The notes beneath the pieces are model-generated. The model searched no databases. It worked only from the letters and a program-made list of their open reading frames with translations, and had not been told where the DNA came from. From Chanos chanos (lineage: Eukaryota; Chordata; Actinopteri; Gonorynchiformes; Chanidae), in contig NC_044495.1 of the NCBI RefSeq assembly GCF_902362185.1, positions 34,661,711-34,725,710 on the forward strand: 64,000 nucleotides of DNA, written 5' to 3'. The first letter of the stretch is position 1. Each line of letters opens with the position of its first letter. The position numbers and the translations under genes were made by a program. Of the stretch, positions 27,901 to 50,064 are shown in pieces.

Positions 27901-29379
27901 CAGCAAGGTCAGCTCAAAACTCATAAAACTGAGTGACAGATTTAAGAGATCTTATAGCTAAAGTTAGCCTACCCTGTGAGCATGGAGAGAATTTTGTTTC
28001 TTGGGTGAGATGCAGACATTCCACAGCCTACAATCAAGGCTAAAAAGGACTTTGTATGTGAACTTCGACTTAATTTCTGTTCACCACAATTGGCCCTGAA
28101 TGTAGCAAGCTACTATACAAGCTAAAAGGCCTCACTATTGTAAAAATATTTATCAGAATAGCCTTTGCTCTGATCTAGCTCCTAGACATACTAGGCGTGT
28201 ATCAGTTCCACATATACTTCCTAGTATAATATCTAGCAGATATTCGACTAAACTGAGGGACTATAACTGTTACGATATTAATCAGTAGGCTCTTGTGAAA
28301 CCGTTTCTTGCCCGTCTGAAAATATCTAACAAATTATCGGCAAAAAGTCCTGACAATAGGGGTTATCACTTCAATGTCACAGACTTGATAGGTATCGTTA
28401 AGACTACGTTGGAAAGGTTTTACACTCAATATTCAAATGTTCGCTGTGAAAGTGTTAAATTTTCTAACTTGTGAAACAGGTTTATTTCTACAGTCCCTCT
28501 GCCACTGGGGGTTGCAGAACTGCTGATTAGTTGTGAAAAAAATATCCATGAAATTCGAGCAAATACATTCCACGACCTTGCAGCGTCGCGTGATCACCGC
28601 AACTGGTCGTGTCTCCAGAAGATTACAAGAATAACAGGCAAGTTTACCACAAAACGTTTCGTGTTCATTGCTCAAGCACTGCATTTGCTTGGTAAATACG
28701 GGCTCCTTCAATTACGCGCTTTTTCGAACAATTTAAAAGTCTCCTGTTGACCCATCTTTGTCCTTCAGTGCCCTCTATCGTAAGGCTGACGAGGCCTGCG
28801 TTAGCGTCTAATATTCACAGCTGCAACAATACTCTTTCACTGCACCACAAATATCATCAAAAACATTCGCTAGTACTACATGGACTGATCAGAAATCACG
28901 GACAGTATTTCTCAAATTAATCTTATGCACTACCAAACTACAATCCTGGCTAAATCTCTCTAGCAGAGGAGGCAAGCTAGTAAAGCAGCGACTAGCTAGC
29001 TTGCGATTACTCTGACCTTATGAAGTGTACGGGGTTTCCCCTCGTTTGCCTTGGATATCCAATCCATCGTGATTCCAGAGAAGGTAAGATGTAAATACAG
29101 CCGTCAAAAAATCTTTCTGTTCCATATGATCAAAGGTAATCTGATGCAGGTTAGCATCTTGGTTCTTTGAGTAGCAGGACTTCGGTGATTAAGGGGGATG
29201 TACAGAGAAGCTAGAAAGGGAGCTTTGTGTTCCGACTTACCGTCTACCGCAGCGGCCGCTAGCCTGCGGCTCTGTCCAGTAGCTCTGATGTTCTGTTTCG
29301 GTTCCTCTGCTTGCAAAGTGAACAGCGGTGCATGGAAGGGATTGACCCGGGCCAACTGTGTCAGTGTGGACGGGTACAT
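21920..29379 (-). CDS. slc25a3: Mitochondrial phosphate carrier, complete, with alternative exons 3A/3B
   Basis: Imports inorganic phosphate with a proton into the mitochondrial matrix for ATP synthesis; inner-membrane SLC25 carrier. Coding exons in transcript order: 29379-29241, then 27142-27018 (3A) or 26878-26757 (3B), 25246-25067, 24353-24172, 23452-23280, 22966-22856, 22080-21920. With 3A the frame is 1,071 nt, 356 residues; 3B is one codon shorter, as in mammals. The N-terminal presequence is MYPSTLTQLARVNPFHAPLF. Three carrier repeats are visible with signatures PLDLVKCR, PMEACKVR and HPADSVV, and the C-terminus ends SLKKKLGLTE. A noncoding first exon near 29707-29770 ends at a GTGAGG donor. 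Two introns carry SNORA53-like candidates. A minus-strand AATAAA lies near 21720. Confidence 0.97.
22348..22573 (-). ncRNA. Long H/ACA snoRNA candidate, SNORA53-like, copy 1
   Basis: Lies sense in the last slc25a3 intron. Read on the minus strand: a long 5' domain of about 136 nt, an H box AGAGCA (22437-22432), a 3' hairpin with stem GCACTGG/CCAGTGT, and ACA at 22353-22351 three bases from the end. Human SLC25A3 hosts SNORA53, an unusually long H/ACA RNA of about 250 nt; host and length agree, but I could not compare sequence. Confidence 0.65.
23713..23941 (-). ncRNA. Long H/ACA snoRNA candidate, SNORA53-like, copy 2
   Basis: Paralogue of the RNA at 22348-22573, two introns upstream in slc25a3. 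Shared blocks include TTAGATCCA, GCTGTACAGTTGGAGGTGCT, CAGCAGCTTTT and the H box AGAGCA (23806-23801). Stem changes compensate: GCACTGG/CCAGTGC here against GCACTGG/CCAGTGT, and base stem CTGCC/GGCGG here against CTGC/GCAG. ACA at 23718-23716 is three bases from the 3' end. Confidence 0.65.
26757..26878 (-). other. slc25a3: slc25a3 alternative exon 3B
   Basis: 122 nt coding DVSCEFGSMKYYALCGFGG and the first PLDLVKCRLQ signature. KYYALCGFGG matches the ubiquitous mammalian isoform B. It ends CAG before the donor GTCTGT. Confidence 0.92.
27018..27142 (-). other. slc25a3: slc25a3 alternative exon 3A
   Basis: 125 nt coding EGDSCEFGSQKYFLLCGFGG and the same carrier signature with GTTHTA, as in the mammalian heart/muscle isoform A. 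It lies upstream of 3B in the transcript, the same order as in mammals, and is exactly one codon longer. The donor is again CAG|GTCTGT. Confidence 0.92.
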
Positions 29380-29800
29380 TTTGATGGTAGCTGAATTTAG
29401 AACAGATACATATACGTTTAGACATGTCTTAGATGATGTGTTAATGACAAAGCTGCCCAAGTCCAGTGAGATCTGAGTTAGAAAAATGTCTAGCATTAGC
29501 ATGACGTCTAACCTTTCCTGACCGGTTCCGACGGGGACTCGATGTTCTAGCTAGCTAGACTGACCGACTCATACATGACATTTAAAAGGAAACAGGGCGC
29601 ATTTTTAAAAAAATCTGTATGAAAACAACATTTTGTCTTTACAGAAAACATATACTGACAACAGTATATGTATGAATATACATATATCAAATAAATCTTC
29701 CCTCACCTTCAGAACTTCTCTCAAAATGGCGCCTCCGTCCTCAGTTACTCGCTGTTCACAGAGACCGAAGGAAGTGTCGATCTGCTCGTATTAGACATGG
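29380..29800 (-). promoter_or_regulatory. slc25a3 5' UTR, noncoding first exon and promoter
   Basis: The coding exon's acceptor is at 29391 (AATTCAG on the minus strand). A short upstream exon at about 29770-29707 contains GCGCCATTTTGAG, a YY1-like element common at starts of nuclear genes for mitochondrial proteins, and ends in a GTGAGG donor. Exact start site inferred. Confidence 0.5.
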
Positions 29801-32800
29801 GCTACAGGAAATACTTATGTGCGTCAGTAGTCTGTCCAATCAAAATAGAGCAATAGGCGGAACTACCAAAGAGAATTACGAAACGAGTTCGAGGTATCGC
29901 GTGTGGGTAGTGCCAAAAAGCTGAGAAGTACAGCGAATATATTAGGCCAAAACCGACCAAGGAAATAGCCCAAAGCCTTATAACGGATTATGTAATCTGT
30001 GATACTTTTTATTTTGTTTTATCCAGGCACACGGATTTCAAGCAGGCAAGGGTAAAAGCTTAGCATTTCATTTTTTATATGTCTGACACTCTTTGAACAG
30101 TGTTGAGAAAGCTACTTAAAATTGTTGCAAGCTAAGCCACCAGCTTCAAAAACAAATGACAGCTGCTTGAAAGTTATCCTCCAGAGAAGCGTAGCTAGCT
30201 ACAGCACAAGCTACATAACTGATGTCGTCTCTGAGGCTAATTGAAAATAAGGATGGCAAGCTGACAATGAAACAATTTGCTCTAATAAGTGTCTATTTCA
30301 AAACATAAAAAGCTTGTATTTATATTATAGTTGTCTTCATGGACCTTTTCTAATTCAAATGTAAGATCACCAGAATGTGGACAGTATAAAACACTAGTAT
30401 TTAAGAGAGTTCTCATTATTTAAGAGAGTTCTCTGCTTCATTCTGTGAAATGCTGGTACAGCCTGTCACACAGCTAATTATATCCTGCTGTACTACAAGA
30501 ACTGCACATGTGACAGTTAATCATAAAGCAGTGTACCTGCTTTGGAACACCTGAAATTTTGTCACTCCTTTTTCTACTTTTAATTTGACAGTGTAGCTGG
30601 ATATCCAAACAGTGCATTACACATTCATTGTATTCATTACACTGTAGTATGTTTGATAATAATGTATTTGTGGTATCAGATATAAAACTGCCAGCCAATA
30701 ATGCAGTGAACCATAACTCATCTACACTTCTCCAGCACCGAGGGCATGCACGTATATCAGAGAACATATCAGTGCCTTTGTTTTGCTACACCCGGCTATG
30801 ACGGGTAACAAAATAATAATATGACAGGTAACAAATAAGGAGGTGCTGAAGAAACAAGAGAGTATCTTGACTTATAAAATCATGTACTGGACTAAGCAGT
30901 TGGGTAACATGTAATGAAAAAGTGATGTAGTAAATAAAAAGTAAAAAAATAAAAAAGTGCAGGCCAATAGTTCCACCTTCAATAGATTAGAGGTTATAAT
31001 GACAAATCCAAGGTTCCAAATGATAGGCTAGTATTGAGTAATTAGATATCCCTCAGTGTAAAGTGGATCAGATTTACTTTACGATGACTCGGGCATTTGT
31101 TTTTCAAGTAACAATATCAAATACAGAAACAAGTAACAAATCCATGTTTTTCTACTGACAGATAGAGACAGGAGTCCACTCTATGACCTGAACTCTGGTG
31201 TCACTCTCTGGTGGATGCTTCATGGTTTCATCACAAAAAAAAAGGTTTTAGACTGTCCGTATGGACACTGGAGAGGCTCACAACTGCTTTGGATCTTCAT
31301 AGCAATCATGCTTTTAAAGAGGCATTGGAGATCTTAGTGTTCTTATACTGGCTGGAGAGTGCAGAAGAGAAGGAAAAAAAACAAAAGAATCAAACACATC
31401 ATGGTTTCCCTCGCTTTTTGTTTCTCTCTTACAAACTTTTTCATTAATCAGTGCCTCATTGCTACAATGTTTCTGTAAGCTAATACATATGAATACATCA
31501 GTATAGACCTGTATTTGTTTATAGGATGTAATGGACCAACATTCTTACTGCACCTACTGTCTCTACCTGTCCAAAAGGAAGCCAGTGATCCAAAGCCATG
31601 TCACAAAGGATTATGTACTTCACACTGCAGTCTGTTAAGCTCTTAATAACTACAGTTTTGTAAAACAAATACGTCAGAGACATATCGATACAAAACACTT
31701 AATACAGATATTTTGAGTTCTATGATTGAAATAAAGATCAAACTAAATTGGGATGCAAATGTAAAATATGAACTGAAAAACAGTTCCATTCCTTGCAAAC
31801 AATGATTTCATTCACTCCACCAGTGGACTGGATAGAGTGGAACTGGTAAAATGCAATCATTGACATTCCACTGTAGAGAATTACATTCATATACCACTCA
31901 ATCAGCTGTTCCACAGGCTGCTTTCTCTAGCACTGAGATGAGTTTGTGGAGTATCGAGCCTATGTACACAGTGTTTGAGCAGCAAATCATTTTCTTGGCA
32001 CACTGGTGATGAACATATGATTTATGATGACTTATTTCTCCAGCTGTTTTGTGCCCCACTAGACTGAGAAAGGGTTGTTTCCATTTGGAAGATGAAACTG
32101 ATGAGGAAGTCTAGAAAACACAAGCAAATATTTTCCTGTACTTTCTTTTGCAAAGGCTGTGTCATGATCTGCTTTGATTGTGTCGATGCCATCAGGAGCA
32201 CAGCAGTGCTTGGAGGAGAAGTGGAAGGAGCAGAAGATGAGGAAGGAAGGGACTGCAGCAGGATGTGCAGCTCCAGAGCTCTGTAATTCAGATTCTTGTG
32301 ATGGTGAGAGTAGAGGAACACCACAAGATGGAGCACTTTCTTCATCTTACTATCCCTTGGAGTAAAATTCACAACAGCTTTTATTACCATGAAACAGTCC
32401 TTTGGTTGTGTTGGTAAGGAAAACAGAGATACTTACAAACTCCAGTAAAAGATACTTGATTGATCCTCATATAAAAGGCAGAAGAGAAAAAAAAACATAA
32501 ATTAGGATTTGCTTTTAGCTCTCTTCTTTAAAAATTACAGTGAACATGATTGGCTATTGCAAGCTATCTGATAGAAAAAATTACTGTTACACAGGAATGA
32601 AGTGTATTCTTATAAAATGTAGAAGACAGGTGAGTACTCAGTACTCAGGAGACTTCTAAAAAAACACACACAATCATGGAGCACAGGATGATGTACAGCA
32701 GCCTGAGGGACTGACTCACTGTCAGGGTGGTCCAGACCCTGATACTTTTACACATTTACTTTCTCATTGTCAAATTTGGACCGAAAAACACGAGAACAAA

Positions 32801-32885
32801 GCAATAAGTGGCCCCCAACCCCTGCAAAATAACATGAGAACAAATTGGGAAAGCTGAAACAAAAATGTTCACACCACAAACTGAG
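29801..32885. other. Intergenic DNA, slc25a3 to LINE
   Basis: AT-rich with no recognised gene, RNA or transposon. The longest open frame (32022-32390, minus) is low-complexity and matches no family known to me. A short direct repeat (TATTTAAGAGAGTTCTC) occurs twice at 30398-30432. Confidence 0.5.
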
Positions 32886-35832
32886 AATAATAATAATAAT
32901 ATTTATTTAGAGCCCAATATCACTATTTATAGTCTCAAAGGCCTTTGCATGTCTATAACAAAGTCAAATCAAAATTATATCACGCATAAATTCGAGAAAA
33001 TAGATAAGTCTTTAGTCTTGTTTTAAAGGTATTGAGAGAGTTTGCTTCTCTAACTTCTTTAGGTAAACCATTCCAAAGGAAGGGAGAGCGGTAGGAAAAG
33101 GCTCGGTTGCCAGCGGACTTCTTTTTAACTCTTGGAATGACTAATTATCCAGAATCTTGAGAGCGCAGGGTGCGAGGTGGGTTATAGGGTGTAATTAAGC
33201 CAGACAGGTAGGAAGGCGCAAGCCCATGTAAAATTTTATATGTTAATAAGAGGACCTTAAAATCTGCCCTTGCATGAATTGGGAGCCAATGAAGGGAAGC
33301 CAGGACAGGGCTAATGTGATCAAACTTCTTCGTTCGGGTCAGAATTCTAGCAGCAGCATTCTGGACCAGCTGAAGACTATTGGTACTAGAGGCAGGCAGG
33401 CCAGAGTAAAGAACATTGCAGTAATCGAGGCGAGATGTGACGAATGCGTGAACAATGGTTTCTGGATCAGCCATACTTAGAAAGGGCCTAATTTTAGCAG
33501 TGTTACGGAGGTGATAAAAGTCAGTTTTGGTTGTGTTCTTGATATGAGAGACTAGCGAGAGACTAGAGTCAAAAATCACACCAAGGTTCTTAACTGAAGA
33601 GTTTTGAGAGATGATGCAGTTGTCAAAATTTAGAGTTAGATCACTAAAAAGATGCTTATGCGTAGGGGGACCAATGACCAGCATTTCAGTCTTGCCTGCG
33701 TTAAGCATCAGGAAATTTGAAGACATCCAACCCTTAATAGCACAAAGACATTCCTCAAGGTTAGCCAATTCAGAGCGGTCATTATGCTGGATAGGTAAGA
33801 AAATCTGAGTATCATCAGCATAACAATGGAAGTTAATGTTGTAGCTACGAATAATGTCACCCAAAGGGAGCATGTAAATAGAGAACAGAAGAGGGCCAAG
33901 GACTGATCTCTGAGGAACACCATAGTTAAGCTTGTGGTATTCAGAGGTCACATTATTATAGTGGACACACTGCTTTCTCTCAGAGAGATAAGATTTAAAC
34001 CAAGAGAGCGCCAGGCCACGAATGCCAATTTGGTTCTCCAAGTGCTTTAACAATATAGTGTGATCGACCGTGTCAAATGCTGCACTCAGATCAAGCAGAA
34101 TAAGAACAGAGGTAGCACCAGCATCCATGGCTAATAAAAGATCATTAGTTACTCTAGTAAGGGCGGTTTTAGTAGAGTGAAAACACCTGAAGCCTGACTG
34201 AAATATTTCAAACAGACTGTTAGAGGACATATGGGCTATCAGCTGAGCAGCTACAATTTTTTCAAGTATTTTAGAAAGAAATGGGAGATTAGAGATCGGT
34301 CTATAATTATTTAAGGCTTCAGGGTCAAGATTTGTTTTTTTAAGTAAAGGCCTGATCACGGCTGTTTTAAAAGAGGAGGGTACAATACCAGATTTAAGTG
34401 ACATATTTAGAGTGTTTAGGATTGTTGGGCCAAGAACCGAGAAAAGCTCCATATAAAGTTTAGCAGGTAAGGGATCAAGGAGGCAAGAGGCTGGTTTAGC
34501 AGAGTGCACCAATTTGGACAGCGCGTCTAGAGAGAGAGGGTTAAATTGAGTTAAAGGCTGCACATTCTGAATAATCTTAGGCGCAGTAACAGAGAGCGTG
34601 CAGGCAGTCTGATTTGATAAATTAATTTGAATATTACGACGAATTAAGTCTATTTTTTGCGAGAAAAATTCAACAAAATCGTTTGCGGTAAAAGGGCTAG
34701 ATTGAGGGGAGTGATTCTGGGTAAGTTTAGATATTGTATCAAAAAGGAACCTGGGGTTATTTTTGTTAACATTAATTATTTTCGAGTAATACGCGGATCT
34801 GGCTGCGTAGAGAGCACGTTTATAATCTATCAGGCTGTCGTGCCATGCAAGGCGAAAAACCTCTAGTTTGGTTGCCCGCCAGTTTCGTTCCAATTTCCTA
34901 CACACTTGCTTCAGTGCGCGGGTTTCTTTATTAAACCAAGGTGTTAAGTGTTTACGTCTATTTTTTATAGTTAATGGTGCTACCATATCTAGTACATTAC
35001 GAAGGGTAGAATTTATGCTGTCCATCAAGTCGTTCAAAGATCTCTGCTGATCATTGAAAGAGTTGAGAGTAGTAGGAAGCAGATCAGCGAGCGCAGCAGT
35101 GGTGGAAGCATTAACACGACGGCAGCTACAAACCGCGGTAGAGACAATTGGCGTCAACGGAAGAGTTACTTGGAAAGTAATGAGAAAATGGTCTGAGAGG
35201 GCAGCGGAGTAAGGAGAGACGACAACATGAGAGATATCTAGTCCGCGAGCTAGAATAAGATCTAAAGTGTTGCCACTGTGATGAGTTGGTTCGTGGACAT
35301 ATTGGTTAAAGCCAAAAGTGTCTATGATATGTGTAAAAGCTTTATTAAGTGAATCAGAATTGTTATTGATGTGAATATTAAAGTCCCCCAAGATCAGGAT
35401 TTTATCCACTCTAGTAAGAATAACAGAGATAAATTCAGAAAACTCATCTAGAAATTGACTATAGGGCCCCGGGGGACGATACAGCACTGCTATGAGAAAA
35501 GGTGAGGCAGTACCATATTGCTTCACAGAGAGCAACTCAAAAGAGTAAAAATTAGGTAAACTAAGGGTGTTAGGAGTAAATTTAGTATTATAGATTAGAG
35601 CTACACCCCCACCTCTCTTTGCTGCCCTAGCAGCACAGGAAAAGGAATAGTTAGGGGGTGAAGCTCCATTTAAAGGTAGAAAAACGTCTGGCTTTAACCA
35701 AGTTTCACACAAACCCATCATGTCAAGGCTAAGATCACTGATCAGGTCACTAACAAGCAACGCCTTAGGTGAAAGCGATCTGATATTGATAAAACCTAAC
35801 TTCAGCGTAACTGGACATTTGAGAAGCACTCA
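32886..35832 (-). mobile_element. L2-like LINE, nearly complete ORF2
   Basis: A single 894-codon frame (35829-33145) encodes an APE-type endonuclease (GFINIRSLSPKA at the start, GLCETWLKPD, ILGDFNIHIN) and a reverse transcriptase (GIVPSSFKTAVIRPLLKK, LLDLSAAFDTVDH, GVPQRSVLGPLLFSIY, CYADDTQIF). No RNase H domain follows, as expected for L2. The frame opens at GTG directly after a TGA, so the 5' part is truncated or degraded. It ends at a TAA (33142-33144) after RTLRSQDSG; about 48 conserved C-terminal residues (VIPRVKKKSAGNRAFS, WNGLP) continue in the same frame beyond it. The 3' tail has the fish L2 consensus (GAGCCCAATATCAC in plus orientation) and ends in (ATT)n at 32886. Confidence 0.9.
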
Positions 35833-38800
35833 AATGTCATTAAATGACAACACAATAGCTTTAACCAAAAAAAGAGAAGATATTAGAAAAAGCTGATCAT
35901 AGTCATTGACAACAGAGCTATTAAAAAGTGTTTTGTTTCAGAGTGCTCTCCATGTCTTCAATAGCTAACCTATTTTTGTGTATGTGTGTGTCTGTAACTT
36001 TGTGCTGCAGTGAAGACTGTCTTGCTGCATAGCACTGATAACACAGTTGACTCTACCACTCCCCATTAGGCGACAAACACCTCCCCACTATCACTGAGCA
36101 GGAGCTGCATCGCCACATGTTCAGAAGCATATCTTTCCAAAATTTCATGAAACCGGTGGAAAGAAGATGGAAAATGAACAGCTGTATGACACTACATTGC
36201 TAATGGGTTTGGAAACACGGACAATGTATGTTGAGGAAAATGTAGGCTAAGTGTGGAATCCCAAGGGTGATTTAAATCACAAATAAGTATTTTGTTGAGC
36301 CAAAAATAGAATTGGTCTATATAAACAAATCAAAAACTTGAATACTCAAGTTGGTAGCAAACAATGCTATTATTTTCTATTTATCAAATCTATCAATGTT
36401 CATTTCAAAGTTGACCAGACTCATGTATTTAACTAATTAAAAAATATCCATGAGGAGGGTGCCCTTGCTAGAGTTTTGTCCAGGCTACAATGCTAATCCC
36501 CAAATTACTCATGTCCAAAAGGTTTTCCACTTGTTCCCTTTATTTCTCCAGAAATCAATAGAAATAACCATGTACATCTGATGTATTGTCCCTCTAAATG
36601 AAACTGCAAAAGTATACATTAAGGAAGACTATTAAATTAACTACTGACATCAGAAATGGCCGTATATGGAAACCCTCTAGGGAATTTTAATTTTGTGATG
36701 GTGGTAGTGACAGTGAGAGGTTGTAAATGGACTTTGTTAAGTCATAAGGACAGACAGCCAAGAAGATGTCCTGTCTCAAAAGTACAGGGGGAACTTTGGC
36801 TAGAGAGGTCAACACTTTTTCTGAGGAGCATAACCGGCCATAGCTACTGATACCATTAGTTAATTACTACTGATGTTGACAGCTGACCAAGACAGGAACT
36901 TTGGAAAAGGAAAACTAAAGGGAGTATAAATACCTAATTAAAAGCCTTATTGTATCTACACATTTCAATTTTTTAGAACCTAATTAATGTGATCCTTACT
37001 ATGCTCCTATTTTGACAGAAGAAAAAATATAACCCTTATAACCTCACACTAATCTGTCATTTAAGTCTCTTCTGTAGTGTGATACAATATGGGTATATGA
37101 TGATTTTATATATCGTCTACAAACAGTATTTACTTGAAAACGATCTTTTAAACTTTAATGGAGCCCTTTGGATTACTTTACACAGAGGCAGAGGTGAACA
37201 TTGTCCATAGCCACCCCAAAAAAACCTTCAGCTGGGCCACTGGCTGCTCCACTTCACAGGAGCGGAAACTTTTTAAAACTTTATTGATTGTTAACACCAT
37301 GCATATGGGTGCTAATGGCTTGGTCATAGGCTGATGCATTTTTGACTCTTTGCCTGAGTGTATTCCAATATAGAGGATAGCGGGAAATAAACATAACAGT
37401 TCTGAGCCATGTATTAGCCACACCCACTCTAAATAAATACATCTCAACTATAAACTTAACTTCAGACTGCAATATTAGAGATAGGCTTCAAGGTTTAACC
37501 ATTTAATTAAGGCCCTCTGCAGCCATTGCCCTTCATATAACTTCTGATTTACAAAAAAAAAAAATGAAGTATTTATTTTGAAAAATTTTATTAACCATTA
37601 GAAAACAAGGTAAATGTTCATTTTGTAAAAATGAACAAAAATTAAACAGCAAGATGTGGACAGTGATTCAGAACAAACTGAAAGAACCACCCTGAAACTG
37701 TGCAGTATGGAAACTGTAAAGGGGACACATCTGAAAGCATAAGAGCGAGAGAGACACAAGGAGATTCAGGTATGTGTGATCCAGAATGTGTGATCCACAA
37801 AGACTGAGACAGGAGACCAGGATAGACGATGAGAAACTTGGTGTCTACCTCTCATGACCTCAGTTCTGACCTTTAAGGTATGTTTACTCGCAGAAAAACT
37901 ATTTGAATACTTTTTTTGGTTCAAAAGCTCTTTCACATAGTTGAGTGTCACATGTTTTAGTTACAGAAACGGGCTTACTATTATTTAAGTAAAATGCATT
38001 AATATTTTTTTTATGATATTTTTAAATATGGTTGTTGTGGAAATGTTTTATTGACACAAATAGGTGAGTTTACTCCAAAAACAAACAAAAAAAAAGACCC
38101 AAGTCTGAAAAAAGGCTCAGTCAGTCAAAAGGTTTGACTAAACAAGGAAAATGTAAAGATTTTTACACCTGTCCCTGTTCTCTCTACTAAGGATTATTAT
38201 TTGGTGACTACCAAAGACAACGATTAACTTAAAGTTTGATTATTGGGATGCAATCTAAACATTAAACATATTCCCACAGTCCAAATAAAAACCAATCATG
38301 GTTTGCCCAGAATTACCATGGAAAATAGTATACATTTTACATTAACATATCTTATCTATAGAGTATGGCATAAAGATATTTGTCCTGTTTGTCTCTTGAA
38401 CCTAAAACACATACTATTGGGACCTTTGAACCCTTCTACGACACTTAAGATGAAAAAGTACTGCATTGTATTTTGATGTAATTTTATTTCGTGATTTTCT
38501 TTTGGACTGTTTTCAAAAGGCATCAACCATAGCAAGATTGCAGATTAAATTATGGGTTATAATCAATAATTTCTTACAAATTTATTTCAAATTCAAAATG
38601 AAGCACAACACTGTGCTTCATCCAAAGAGAAATAACAGATTCAGGACATGCCTCTATAATTGAAAAAGCTTCAGCCTAAATACAAGTGTTTATACATCAC
38701 TTGCTTTCATCTTGAGTGCAGGAAAGCGTTACACTGTGTCCTCCCTACAGGCAAGAGTGCACTTCTGAGTGTTTATATGTCTGTATTTTCTTAATGACCC

Positions 38801-38850
38801 ATACATCTCATGAAACATTACTATCCTCAGGTTTTCAACAACGTTTGTTT
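35833..38850. other. Intergenic DNA, LINE to metap2 3' UTR
   Basis: No gene recognised. The first 200 bp could be 5' LINE sequence but show no diagnostic motif. Minus-strand AATAAA signals near 38480 and 38579 are candidates for metap2 polyadenylation. Confidence 0.45.
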
Positions 38851-38854
38851 TTTT

Positions 38855-39016
38855 TACGCCCCCCCCCTCCCCCCCAAGTGCTGATGCTCATCTGCGGTTA
38901 AGGTTAAATCAACAACAGCAGCACCAGTTGGATGCTGAAGAAGCCAAACTATTCACAGCAAAAAAGCAAAGGAGCTTGGAGCGCCCCCCACCCCCCAACC
39001 CCAACCCCAACCCCAA
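38855..39016 (-). promoter_or_regulatory. G-rich tracts in metap2 3' UTR (G-quadruplex candidates)
   Basis: In the sense (minus) orientation, 39015-38983 reads GGGG-TT repeated three times then two G6 runs, beginning about 75 nt after the stop codon. A second tract at 38875-38859 holds G7 and G9 runs. Both satisfy the four-G-run rule for quadruplex formation in the mRNA. Function is inferred. Confidence 0.6.
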
Positions 39017-39089
39017 ATAATCTTTCTGGGTTGTCTAATATTTTGGCTTAACCACATATGTCCCTGAACCCTGCGACGAGTCGGCATGC

Positions 39090-49441
<10,352 letters not shown>

Positions 49442-49595
49442 GATTGCACTTATGCACTAAGTGTGCATCTGGGCGTGCGCATGAAGCGGAGACTTCTGGG
49501 AACACACAGAACGTAAGGGCCTCGTTCGCAGGACTCAGCTACTGCGCAGAACTTGACGGGTCCTGTTTCAGTTACTACGTGTGGAGGAGTCAGAA

Positions 49596-49640
49596 CGACA
49601 AATTAAATAAATAAATAAATGAATAAATAAATGAAAGAAT
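49596..49640. repeat. (ATAA)n microsatellite upstream of metap2
   Basis: About nine ATAA-type units with a few changes, 155 bp upstream of the metap2 ATG, followed by (ATGT)n at about 49714. Confidence 0.85.
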
Positions 49641-49775
49641 AAAAAAAATTAGAAAGGTGGAGTAATTAATATTTTTCAGCATGAATACAAAAAATGTAGC
49701 TTAATTTAAAAATGTATGTATGTATGTACGTGCCTATGTGTGCTTATGTATTTGTTTTGCATTCTGAGGGCTTCA

Positions 49776-50064
49776 GGGGATGTTCCAGAAAGCAGGCTGT
49801 ACTACGAAGCGAGGTAACTGGCTTATCACGGTAACGACTGGTAAACATCTTAATAGAGGGGCCAGTATGGCTTTGTTTTGCTAGGAGAATGAAGCCATAG
49901 GGCTCTTCTATTAGGTAGTTTACTACTTACTCTGAGTTAACTTAACTAGAAGTTACCTTTACCTCGCTTCGTTCTACAGGCCACAGGTTTAGTGAAAACT
50001 CACAGTTAGTTAACTCAGAGTAAGTAGTGAGCCCCTAGGCTTCACCCGCTTTCTGGACCCCCCT
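49776..50064. mobile_element. Foldback MITE-like element, family unassigned
   Basis: Ends are imperfect inverted repeats sharing TCCAGAAAGC(A/G)GG preceded by a G-run, reminiscent of PIF/Harbinger MITEs, but no clear 3-bp target duplication is seen. Inside are two further perfect or near-perfect inverted pairs: ACGAAGCGAGGTA (49804-49816) with its complement at 49960-49972, and TACTACTTACTCTGAGTTAAC (49921-49941) with its complement at 50009-50029. About 289 bp, non-coding. Confidence 0.6.

Noticed and set aside
29104-29502. 132-codon minus frame as an independent gene
   Set aside because: It overlaps the slc25a3 first coding exon in a different extent; only MYPSTLTQ… to AAAAVD, ending at a GTAAGT donor, is supported.
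32022-32390. 122-codon minus-strand frame as a gene
   Set aside because: Serine-rich low-complexity composition and no conserved motif; likely chance.
36000-36100. Possible 5' end of the LINE
   Set aside because: No diagnostic motif or open frame continues past 35832, so the boundary was left at the open frame.
38983-39016. Telomere-like (CCCCAA)n array
   Set aside because: Only three units of the ciliate-type repeat, not the vertebrate TTAGGG; better read as a G-rich 3' UTR tract.
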